DNA of 16,597 bases, from the NCBI GenBank assembly GCA_030633225.1, contig DAOVTF010000004.1, positions 1 through 16,597 of the forward strand, in the 5' to 3' direction. Shown one piece after another: positions 7,454 to 14,192 of this stretch. The stretch is from Flavobacteriaceae bacterium (GTDB lineage: Bacteria > Bacteroidota > Bacteroidia > Flavobacteriales > Flavobacteriaceae). The translations under genes and the position numbers were made by a program. Each line of letters begins with the position of its first letter. The stretch's first letter is position 1. The notes beneath the pieces are model-generated. The model was not told the origin of the DNA, made no database searches, and saw only the letters and a list, made by a program, of their open reading frames with translations.

Positions 7454-9547
7454 TTATAATCCTTGAGCTTGTATTGCTGTAATAATAACAGTATTAAAAA
7501 CATCATCAACAGTGCAACCTCTACTTAAATCGTTTACCGGTTTATTTAACCCTTGCAACATTGGCCCAATTGCAATTGCACCAGTTTCTCGCTGAACAGC
7601 TTTATATGTATTATTCCCGGTATTCAAATCAGGAAAAATCAACACACTTGCCTGACCTGCTACTTCAGAATTAGGTAATTTACTTTTCCCAATTTTCATA
7701 TCAACAGCAGCATCATATTGTATAGGTCCTTCTATTTTTAATTCAGGATGAGATTTTTTTACTATTTCAGTTGCATTTTTAACTCGATCAACATCTTCAC
7801 CTTTGCCAGAAGTACCTGATGAGTAAGATAACATTGCCACTTTTGGTTCAATACCAAACGCATTGCTTGATTGTGCTGATGATATTGCTATTTCCGCTAA
7901 TTGTTCCGATGTTGGGTTTGGATTTATGGCACAATCTCCAAATACAGAAACTCGATCTTCTAAACACATAAAGAATACCGAAGAAACTACAGATACACCT
8001 GGTTTTGTTTTTATAAATTGTAAAGCGGGTCGTATTGTATGCTGAGTAGTATGTGCGGCACCAGAAACCATCCCATCAGCATGACCTTTGTAAACCATCA
8101 TTGTTCCGAAATAAGAAACATCAGCCATCATATCTTTTGCCGCATCCAAATTAATATTTTTATGCTTACGTAAATCTAAAAGTGTATTTACGTATTCTTC
8201 ATTGTATTCCGAATCCTCCGGATTTATAATATTTACTTTATCAAATCTAAATGGAATACCAAGCTTTGTAACTGTTTCTTTAATTTCCTTTTTATCTCCC
8301 AACAAGGTAATATCAACAATATTTAATCCTATAAGTCTAGCAGTTGCACGTAGTATTCTTTCATCATTTCCTTCAGGTAAAACAATATGTTTTTTATTCT
8401 TCTTTGCACGGTTAAACAAATTATATAAAAACATCCTAGGAGTCATTCCTTTTGACTCAACAGTAATCAATTTTTTACCAAAATCACCTACATTAATATA
8501 TTTTTCAAAAGTACTTAGTGAAGTGTAAATTCTTTGTTTATTTTTAGCGTAAATGTGTGAACGAATATCTCCAATTTCATTGGCTACTTCATATGTTCCT
8601 TTTTTAACTGATATTATTGGTACAACTTGAGATAATCCTTTAATCAATTTTAAAATTGCTTTTTCTGGCTTTAACCCTCCTGTTAATACTATACCAGAAA
8701 TTTTTGGATAGTTAGTTGAATTATTAGCTTGTAAAGCACTTAATATAACATCAGCTCTGTCTCCTGGTGTAATTACCAGACTATTTTCTTTTAAATATTT
8801 TATAAAATGTCGTAATTGCATAGCCCCAACTACAAAACTTCCAATTTGGTGGTTTAAATATTTTTTACCAAAAAGAACTTTAGCGTCTAACTCATCTACA
8901 ATTTCTTTCATGGTTGGATTATTAAGCCAATCAATCAATGGAATCGCATATACAAAAACATCGGATGGTATTTTTCTTTTTAAACTCTCAATGACTTGTT
9001 CTAATTGGTTAATATTAGATTTATTGGCTACTACTGCCAAAACATTTACTTCCTTTTCAGTAAACGAATCGTAAGCCAAACTCATATTTACTCCAATTTC
9101 ATCAACATTTTTATCTTTTCCGTTACAAACAATTATTGTTGGTATTCCTAAATTTTTAGCTATTAAAACATTAATATCTAACTCTATAAAAATGCCTTCT
9201 CCAGAAAAATCTGTTCCTTCCACCAATATAAAGTCAAATCGATCTTCAATGTTTTTATATTTCTCAATAATAGTATCAATAATTTCATCTTCTTGACCTT
9301 TAGTTTTTTTCTGAATTACTTCATGACCAGTTAAAGCATAACACTCTTCGTAATCCATTTTTAAATCAAAATGAGACAAAACAGTTTCGATATGATTATC
9401 TTTTTTTCCATCAGGATCATAGTCAATAATTGGTCTGAAATACCCAACTTTATTAGTCTTACCTAACAGCATTCGCATCAATCCTAAAGTAATAATTGAC
9501 TTGCCGCTTTCGGGCTCACTAGTTGCAATATAAACCGCCTTACTCAT
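7454..9547 (-). CDS. pta: Phosphate acetyltransferase, long form with BioD-like and DRTGG domains
   Basis: Converts acetyl-CoA + phosphate to acetyl phosphate + CoA. The 697-residue protein is the long, three-domain type known from E. coli Pta. An N-terminal P-loop domain resembling dethiobiotin synthetase carries SEPESGKS (K16, S17). A DRTGG-type domain spans about 215-330 (SLVITPGDRADVI, ISGIVLTGG). The catalytic PTA_PTB domain starts near 370 (MTPRMFLYNLFNRAKKNKKH, VLPEGNDERILRATARL) and contains MLSYSSGTSGKGED and GPIQYDAAVD. In E. coli the N-terminal region gives allosteric control, so this enzyme is likely regulated by metabolites too. It leads the pta-ackA operon and is divergent from hutI. 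Confidence 0.97.
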   Translation of the reverse strand: MSKAVYIATSEPESGKSIITLGLMRMLLGKTNKVGYFRPIIDYDPDGKKDNHIETVLSHFDLKMDYEECYALTGHEVIQKKTKGQEDEIIDTIIEKYKNIEDRFDFILVEGTDFSGEGIFIELDINVLIAKNLGIPTIIVCNGKDKNVDEIGVNMSLAYDSFTEKEVNVLAVVANKSNINQLEQVIESLKRKIPSDVFVYAIPLIDWLNNPTMKEIVDELDAKVLFGKKYLNHQIGSFVVGAMQLRHFIKYLKENSLVITPGDRADVILSALQANNSTNYPKISGIVLTGGLKPEKAILKLIKGLSQVVPIISVKKGTYEVANEIGDIRSHIYAKNKQRIYTSLSTFEKYINVGDFGKKLITVESKGMTPRMFLYNLFNRAKKNKKHIVLPEGNDERILRATARLIGLNIVDITLLGDKKEIKETVTKLGIPFRFDKVNIINPEDSEYNEEYVNTLLDLRKHKNINLDAAKDMMADVSYFGTMMVYKGHADGMVSGAAHTTQHTIRPALQFIKTKPGVSVVSSVFFMCLEDRVSVFGDCAINPNPTSEQLAEIAISSAQSSNAFGIEPKVAMLSYSSGTSGKGEDVDRVKNATEIVKKSHPELKIEGPIQYDAAVDMKIGKSKLPNSEVAGQASVLIFPDLNTGNNTYKAVQRETGAIAIGPMLQGLNKPVNDLSRGCTVDDVFNTVIITAIQAQGL

Positions 9548-9563
9548 AATAAATTATTTTCTG

Positions 9564-9599
9564 CAAAGATACTTTATATTACTTTTTCACATCATCAAA
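9564..9599 (-). promoter_or_regulatory. Candidate promoter of pta-ackA
   Basis: The minus strand has TATCTTTG (9571-9564), a full match to TAnnTTTG, with TTTG at 9599-9596. The spacer is 24 bases, longer than the usual 19-21, so the -33 part is doubtful. The element ends 16 bp before the pta ATG, which implies a very short leader of about 10 nt. Confidence 0.4.
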
Positions 9600-9677
9600 T
9601 AATGATAATTTTTAAGAAATAAAGGTTTCATTTTTTAAAAAAAACTTAACTTTAAATTTTTGAATAATTAAGCAATT

Positions 9678-10916
9678 ATGATTACAATTATTACTAATAT
9701 AAAAGAGCTTTTACAAGTAAGAAATAATAGTGTTAAGAAAGTTTCGGGAAAGGAAATGAAAATACTTCCCACAATTAAAAATGCTTTTTTAATATTAAAA
9801 GATGATAAGATATATGATTATGGAGAAATGAGAAATTTACCTTCACTTAAAGCGGATAAAACTTTTGATGCTACTGGTAAAATTGTTTTACCTACATGGT
9901 GCGATTCTCATACTCATATAGTTTATGCAGGTAATAGAGATGGTGAATTTGTTGATAGAATAAATGGTTTAACTTATGAAGAGATTGCTAATAATGGAGG
10001 TGGGATTTTAAATTCGGCAGAAAAACTTCAAAATAGCTCTAAAGATGATTTATTTGATCAAGCGTCCAAACGATTAGAAGAAATTATGAAGTTAGGCACT
10101 GGAGCTGTTGAGATCAAATCTGGTTACGGATTAACGCTTGAGGCAGAAATTAAAATGCTTCATGTAATTAAAAAATTGTCAGAGTTTTACCCGATTGAAA
10201 TAAAAGCAACCTTTTTAGGTGCACATGCTTTTCCAAAAAAGTTTAAAGAAAATAAAGATGATTACGTTGATTTAATTTGCAATAAAATGATTCCTTTAGT
10301 GGCAAAAGAAAAATTGGCTGAGTTTATTGATGTATTTTGTGAAACTGGATATTTTTCGGTTGAACAAACAGAAAGAATACTAAAAGCAGGAAATGACTAT
10401 AATTTAACTCCAAAAATTCATGTAAATCAATTTACGAGTATAGGTGGTGTACAAGTTGGTATAAAGTATAATGCCTTAAGCATTGATCATTTAGAAATAA
10501 TGACCACTCAAGATATTGAAGATTTAAAAAATAGTAACACTATGCCGGTAGCCCTACCTTCATGCTCTTATTTTTTAAGTATTCCTTATACTCCAGCTAG
10601 AAAAATAATTGACAATGATTTACCCCTAGCGTTAGCAAGTGATTTTAACCCTGGTTCTACGCCAAGTGGGAATATGAATTTTGTTGTTTCAACCGCTTGT
10701 ATTAAAATGAAAATGACACCCGAAGAGGCTATTAATGCAGCAACTATTAATGGTGCTTACGCGATGAATTTGAGTAAAACTCACGGAAGTATTACTAAAG
10801 GAAAAAAAGCAAACTTAATCATTACAAAGCCTATACCTTCCTATAATTATTTGCCTTATGCTTTTGGAAGTAATTTGATTGATAAGGTAATGATTGAAGG
10901 TGAATTTATTTTATAA
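9678..10916 (+). CDS. hutI: Imidazolonepropionase
   Basis: Hydrolyses 4-imidazolone-5-propionate to N-formimidoyl-L-glutamate, the third step of histidine breakdown. The 412-residue length is normal. The amidohydrolase metal ligands are visible: DSHTH (H78, H80), HVNQF (H248) and ASDFNPGS (D322); other signature pieces are KSGYGL (147-152), ATFLGAHA (H183) and IDHLE (H271). No hutH, hutU or formiminoglutamase gene is in the window, so it is separated from the rest of the pathway, at least on this side. The ATG at 9678 is preceded by near-matches to the -7 motif (TAACTTTA at 9647-9654) but no perfect one. It may be followed by lipA in a loose pair, 88 bp apart, though lipA seems to have its own promoter. 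Confidence 0.96.
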   Translation: MITIITNIKELLQVRNNSVKKVSGKEMKILPTIKNAFLILKDDKIYDYGEMRNLPSLKADKTFDATGKIVLPTWCDSHTHIVYAGNRDGEFVDRINGLTYEEIANNGGGILNSAEKLQNSSKDDLFDQASKRLEEIMKLGTGAVEIKSGYGLTLEAEIKMLHVIKKLSEFYPIEIKATFLGAHAFPKKFKENKDDYVDLICNKMIPLVAKEKLAEFIDVFCETGYFSVEQTERILKAGNDYNLTPKIHVNQFTSIGGVQVGIKYNALSIDHLEIMTTQDIEDLKNSNTMPVALPSCSYFLSIPYTPARKIIDNDLPLALASDFNPGSTPSGNMNFVVSTACIKMKMTPEEAINAATINGAYAMNLSKTHGSITKGKKANLIITKPIPSYNYLPYAFGSNLIDKVMIEGEFIL

Positions 10917-10974
10917 GATTCAATCATTAACTATTTCAGGTAATAATTTTCAAAAACTATGCAATTATTCTTCG

Positions 10975-10982
10975 TAAATTTG
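10975..10982 (+). promoter_or_regulatory. Candidate -7 element for lipA
   Basis: TAAATTTG matches TAnnTTTG and lies 22 bp before the lipA ATG. No TTG is found at the expected -33 distance, so the call is tentative. Confidence 0.4.
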
Positions 10983-11004
10983 TGAACTTAATTTCAATAC
11001 GAAT

Positions 11005-11874
11005 ATGTCAGAAAAATCTGTTATCATACCAAGAACCAAAAAGCCTGATTGGTTAAGAGTAAAGCTTCCTATTGGGAAAAAATATACAGAACTTAGAGGT
11101 ATTGTTGATAAATATAAACTCAACACTATTTGCACAAGTGGAAGTTGTCCAAATATGGGAGAATGCTGGGGAGAAGGTACTGCTACGTTTATGATTCTTG
11201 GAAATATTTGCACTCGTTCTTGCGGATTTTGTGGTGTAAAAACAGGAAAACCTGAAAATGTAGAATGGGATGAACCTGAAAAAATTGCTAGGTCTATTTA
11301 CTTAATGAAAATAAAGCATGCCGTAATTACATCAGTAGATAGAGATGATTTAAAAGATGGAGGGTCTATAATTTGGGCTGAAACTGTTCAGGCCATTAGA
11401 AGAGCAAATCCAGATACAACTCTCGAGACTTTAATACCCGATTTTAGGGGAATCAAAACAAATATTAACAGGTTGATTGAAGTAAAACCTGAAATAATAT
11501 CTCACAACCTAGAAACTGTAAGAAGACTGACTCGTGAAGTAAGAATTCAAGCCAAATATGACAGAAGTTTAGAAGTTTTAAAATATATTAAAGATAGTGG
11601 ACAAGAAAGAACCAAGTCTGGAATTATGCTCGGCTTAGGAGAGACTGAAGATGAAGTTATTCAAACATTACAAGATATAAGAAATGCAAAAGTTGATATT
11701 GTTACTATTGGTCAATATTTACAGCCAAGCAAAAAGCATTTACCCGTAAGTGATTTTATTACACCGAATCAATTTAAAAAATATGAAAGAATTGGAAAAG
11801 AATTGGGCTTCAAACATGTTGAAAGTGGTGCTCTTGTTAGATCTTCTTATCGTGCACATAAGCACCTTTTATAA
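11005..11874 (+). CDS. lipA: Lipoyl synthase
   Basis: A radical SAM enzyme that inserts two sulfurs into octanoyl groups carried on lipoyl domains of 2-oxoacid dehydrogenases and the glycine cleavage H protein. The 289-residue protein has both iron-sulfur sites: the auxiliary cluster motif CTSGSCPNMGEC (C43, C48, C54), whose fourth ligand is a serine of the C-terminal RSSY (279-282), and the SAM cluster CTRSCGFC (C69, C73, C76). VITSVDRDDLKDGG and IMLGLGETEDEV are standard family segments. No lipB is adjacent. The 3' side is a 426-bp gap with a sigma-54-like promoter and two hairpin elements, so the gene has no immediate downstream partner. Confidence 0.97.
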   Translation: MSEKSVIIPRTKKPDWLRVKLPIGKKYTELRGIVDKYKLNTICTSGSCPNMGECWGEGTATFMILGNICTRSCGFCGVKTGKPENVEWDEPEKIARSIYLMKIKHAVITSVDRDDLKDGGSIIWAETVQAIRRANPDTTLETLIPDFRGIKTNINRLIEVKPEIISHNLETVRRLTREVRIQAKYDRSLEVLKYIKDSGQERTKSGIMLGLGETEDEVIQTLQDIRNAKVDIVTIGQYLQPSKKHLPVSDFITPNQFKKYERIGKELGFKHVESGALVRSSYRAHKHLL

Positions 11875-11925
11875 AAAACAATAATCCTTATTCAATTAAC
11901 AGTAATTTAACAATAAAACTATTTT
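11875..11925. other. Short AT-rich gap between lipA and the sigma-54 site
   Basis: I see no ORF, hairpin or clear activator site here. If the sigma-54 promoter is real, its enhancer-binding protein should bind within about 100-150 bp upstream, which would put the site here or in the 3' end of lipA. No inverted repeat stands out. Confidence 0.4.
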
Positions 11926-11942
11926 TTGGCACGTATTTTGCA
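11926..11942 (+). promoter_or_regulatory. Sigma-54 (RpoN) type -24/-12 promoter
   Basis: TTGGCACG (11926-11933), four bases, then TTGCA (11938-11942) matches the RpoN consensus YTGGCACG-N4-TTGCW at every defined base. The GG (11928-11929) and GC (11940-11941) pairs are separated by exactly 10 bases, as required. The start of transcription would be near 11953, which is where the repeated element begins. Assuming about 30% GC and independent bases, a match this good is expected by chance in only about one in a thousand windows of this size. No protein-coding gene follows on this strand. Confidence 0.7.
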
Positions 11943-11952
11943 ATATTACTTA

Positions 11953-12040
11953 ACGAAGCAAAGTTCCCCAAATTTTGTTTTCATTATGATTAATTTTGAG
12001 TTAGTAAGCTAAAGCACCTCTTTTAAAGAGGTGCTTTTTA
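11953..12040 (+). ncRNA. Putative sigma-54-dependent small RNA, copy 1
   Basis: The proposed transcript is about 90 nt, from the start predicted by the -24/-12 site to the T-tract of an intrinsic terminator. A second copy at 12186-12274 aligns with it over about 91 bases with one single-base indel and roughly eight to ten differences. Shared blocks include TTCCC, AATTTTG, GATTAATTTTGAGT and AGTAAGCTAAAGCA, followed by the terminator stem. The conserved part before the hairpin appears mostly unstructured, which is where a base-pairing seed would lie. The only ORF inside (eight codons from 11986) loses its ATG in copy 2, so coding is not supported. It could alternatively be only the lipA terminator, but that would not explain conservation of some 55 bases upstream of the stem. 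No named RNA family is claimed. Confidence 0.5.
12011..12040 (+). terminator. Intrinsic terminator of copy 1
   Basis: AAAGCACCTCTTT (12011-12023) pairs perfectly with AAAGAGGTGCTTT (12025-12037), with a strong GCACCTC/GAGGTGC core and an effective AT loop. Five T follow, and then more AT-rich sequence. On the opposite strand the tail is only three T, so the plus strand is the favoured direction. Confidence 0.85.
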
Positions 12041-12045
12041 ATTTT

Positions 12046-12185
12046 AATCCAAAAAAATTATAATATTAAGAATTAATGAAAAGAATACTCATGATTTAAT
12101 AACATTATGAATGTTTTAACATGATATTATCATTTTATTTAACAATTAACTTGTAATATTGTATTATATATCTTATATTAGTGTC
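12046..12185. other. AT-rich spacer between the two repeat copies, with two short palindromes
   Basis: No ORF of note. Two perfect short inverted repeats sit close together: AACATT/AATGTT (12101-12115, 3-base centre) and ATGATA/TATCAT (12121-12133, 1-base centre). They could be operators for copy 2, but in sequence this AT-rich such palindromes also arise by chance. TAATATTG at 12154-12161 is one base off the TAnnTTTG -7 consensus and is the only promoter-like element before copy 2; the sigma-54 consensus is absent at the corresponding place. Confidence 0.35.
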
Positions 12186-12274
12186 ACGAATCAAAATTCC
12201 CACTAATTTTGTATTCATTAAGATTAATTTTGAGTAAGTAAGCTAAAGCATCTCTTTTAAAGAGGTGCTTTTTA
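12186..12274 (+). ncRNA. Putative small RNA, copy 2 of the tandem pair
   Basis: This is a direct repeat of copy 1, starting 233 bp further on, with about 90% identity by hand alignment; the longest identical run is the 27 bases covering most of the hairpin and tail. The sigma-54 -24/-12 bases upstream of copy 1 are replaced by unrelated AT-rich sequence here, so if copy 2 is transcribed it must use another promoter, perhaps the near-match at 12154-12161, or be a fading duplicate. The one change in the stem (C to T at 12251) keeps pairing in plus-strand RNA as a U-G wobble. Its right end lies only about 25 bp from the pnp stop on the other strand. Confidence 0.4.
12245..12273 (+). terminator. 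Intrinsic terminator of copy 2 (possibly also ends pnp transcription)
   Basis: AAAGCATCTCTTT (12245-12257) pairs with AAAGAGGTGCTTT (12259-12271), with one U-G wobble on the plus strand, followed by five T. On the minus strand, downstream of the pnp stop at 12301, the same stem has an A-C mismatch and a tail of only three T, so it would be a weaker terminator for the pnp operon. Confidence 0.7.
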
Positions 12275-12300
12275 ATTTAGAGTTAAGGTATTTTATTCGT

Positions 12301-13113
12301 TTACCACTTTGAAATAAATTCTTGAACCAATTTACCAATTTTTTTTTCTGAAGCTTTTGCTGCTACTTGAACCGCTTCATGAGAAACTTCTTCAACATGC
12401 CCTTCAATTCCCAGATCGGTAATTACCGATAATCCAAAACACTGCATTTCCATATGTTTTGCCACAATAACTTCAGGAACAGTACTCATTCCCACTGCAT
12501 CAGCTCCCATCAAGCTAACCATTCTATATTCAGCCGGAGTTTCAAAGGTTGGCCCTTGTAAAGCTAAATATATTCCTTTTTGAATTCTTATATTGTTTTC
12601 TTTTGCAATACCTTCCATAGTAGAAACCATTTTCAAATTGTAAGGTTCGTGCATATCAACAAATCTTGGACCAAATCTATCATCATTCAATCCTCTTAAA
12701 GGATGTTCAGGCATCATATTAATATGATCGGTTATAATCATTATATCTCCAACTTCGAAATTAGGATTTACACCTCCAGATGCATTCGATACAATTAAAT
12801 TATCAATTCCAAGGTATTTCATAACGCGAATAGGAAAAGTTAATTCATCCATTTCCCAACCTTCATAAAAATGAAATCTTCCTTGCATTGCAACAACATT
12901 TTTATCGCCTAATTTACCATAGATCAATGTGCCAGAATGCCCAGGTACTGTTGAAACAGGGAAATTTGGAATATCTCTATAAGCAATGCTTTTCTCAATA
13001 TCTATCCAATCCACTAAACTTCCCAAGCCGGTACCAAGTACAATTCCAAAATCTGGATTTGAAATGCCTTTTTCTTTTAAAAATTTAACTGTTTCATGTA
13101 TTTTGTTGTACAT
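12301..13113 (-). CDS. punA: Purine-nucleoside phosphorylase (trimeric, PNP-I family)
   Basis: Splits purine nucleosides with phosphate into base and ribose 1-phosphate, in purine salvage. The 270-residue protein has the trimeric-PNP order: phosphate-site GTGLGSL (27-33), PGHSGTL, GRFHFYEGW (R79, H81), SNASGGVNP, GPTFETPAEYR (E191, base recognition), MSTVPE (M209) and SHEAV (H245, matching human H257). At the position of human N243, the residue that with E201 selects 6-oxopurines, it has Asp (D233 in VITDLG). It is the last gene of the operon; its ATG lies inside lpxK with a 20-bp overlap, so translation is likely coupled. S-methyl-5'-thioadenosine phosphorylase is a related alternative, but GPTFETPAEYR speaks for PNP. 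Confidence 0.93.
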   Translation of the reverse strand: MYNKIHETVKFLKEKGISNPDFGIVLGTGLGSLVDWIDIEKSIAYRDIPNFPVSTVPGHSGTLIYGKLGDKNVVAMQGRFHFYEGWEMDELTFPIRVMKYLGIDNLIVSNASGGVNPNFEVGDIMIITDHINMMPEHPLRGLNDDRFGPRFVDMHEPYNLKMVSTMEGIAKENNIRIQKGIYLALQGPTFETPAEYRMVSLMGADAVGMSTVPEVIVAKHMEMQCFGLSVITDLGIEGHVEEVSHEAVQVAAKASEKKIGKLVQEFISKW

Positions 13114-14128
13114 AGTTTAATATTAATTTGTTAAAATCTTCTTCATTATCCAAAAACTTTGTTTTGATTGGTAGATAGTATATGTTTTTATGATTTACTG
13201 CAAAATTACGAACATAATCTTTTTCGGTAGTAAGAATAATTTTTTTATTTGATTTTATTAAATCAAAATTATTGAATATTTTATTCTTATCAGATTCTGA
13301 AAAATCATGATGATCCGGATATTTTAAATGATCATATTTAATATTAATATTATCTAAAAACTGTACTAAAGGTTTAGAATTTGCTATCCCAGTTACCAAT
13401 AATACCTCATATTGTTCCAATTCTAAAATATCAATCTTATCCTTATCATTTAATACTGCTTTATGATATTCTATAGTACTAAAAAAAATTGTCTGATCTA
13501 ATTCGGGTTGTAATTTTTGAGCAATTTTAAATTGATCTTTATCATTTAAATCTTCAGGGCATTTCGTTACAACAATAATTTGTGCTCTTTTTGCTCCATC
13601 AATTTTTTCTCTTAAATTACCTGATGGTAACATAGAATCATCAACATATAAATTTTGATGGTCTGTTAGCAACAGAGTGAATCCAGGATCAACTTTTCTA
13701 TGTTGAAATGCATCATCTAACAGTATTACATCTGCCGGATCTTCTAATTTTTGTAATTGATTAATACCATTTACTCTATCAGCATCAACTGCAACAATAA
13801 TATTATTGAATTTTTTATAAAATTGTAACGGTTCATCTCCCAATTGATTAGATGTAGAATTCTTGTTAGCTAATTGAAACCCTTTTGATTTTCTTTTGTA
13901 CCCCCGGCTTAATATTGCAATTTTATAATCTTTTTGCAATAACCTAACTAAGTATTCAATTTGTGGAGATTTACCGGTACCTCCTACATTTAAATTACCT
14001 ACAACAATTATTGGAATAGTAAATGAAGTTGAATTTAAAACTCCTTTTTCATAAGCCTTGTTCCTCGCACCTACAATTTCTCCATATAGCAACGATAATG
14101 GATATAATATTTTACGTATTTTACTCAA
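13094..14128 (-). CDS. lpxK: Tetraacyldisaccharide 4'-kinase (lipid A synthesis)
   Basis: Phosphorylates the 4' position of the lipid A disaccharide precursor at the inner face of the inner membrane. The 344-residue product has the membrane-associated N-terminal helix (YPLSLLYGEIVGARNKAYEK), the P-loop VVGNLNVGGTGKSP (42-55), SRGYKRKSKGF and the catalytic segment DDAFQHR (D138, D139, H143). The start codon is TTG (14128-14126); there is no in-frame ATG near it, and the sequence that follows aligns with the usual beginning of Bacteroidota LpxK, so the TTG is well supported. It begins 44 bp after ribB and overlaps pnp by 20 bp. A promoter-like element lies in the 44-bp gap. Confidence 0.95.
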   Translation of the reverse strand: MSKIRKILYPLSLLYGEIVGARNKAYEKGVLNSTSFTIPIIVVGNLNVGGTGKSPQIEYLVRLLQKDYKIAILSRGYKRKSKGFQLANKNSTSNQLGDEPLQFYKKFNNIIVAVDADRVNGINQLQKLEDPADVILLDDAFQHRKVDPGFTLLLTDHQNLYVDDSMLPSGNLREKIDGAKRAQIIVVTKCPEDLNDKDQFKIAQKLQPELDQTIFFSTIEYHKAVLNDKDKIDILELEQYEVLLVTGIANSKPLVQFLDNINIKYDHLKYPDHHDFSESDKNKIFNNFDLIKSNKKIILTTEKDYVRNFAVNHKNIYYLPIKTKFLDNEEDFNKLILNYVQQNT

Positions 14129-14159
14129 TCTTAGTACTCTTGATTATTTAATTCAAAGA

Positions 14160-14192
14160 CAAATGTAGCGTTTTAAAAAGATACATGATCAA
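14160..14192 (-). promoter_or_regulatory. Candidate internal promoter before lpxK-pnp
   Basis: On the minus strand, TTG (14192-14190, in the ribB 3' end) is followed after 22 bases by TACATTTG (14167-14160), a full match to TAnnTTTG. The spacer is one base longer than usual. The leader to the TTG start codon would be about 25 nt. Confidence 0.45.

Noticed and set aside
11986..12012. Eight-codon ORF (MINFELVS) inside small RNA copy 1, possible leader peptide
   Set aside because: The ATG is AAG in copy 2 and an in-frame stop comes earlier there, so the coding potential is not conserved between the copies.
11953..12279. The two repeats as a CRISPR array or mobile-element ends
   Set aside because: There are only two imperfect copies, in direct orientation, far longer than CRISPR repeats, with terminator hairpins and no transposase or cas gene.
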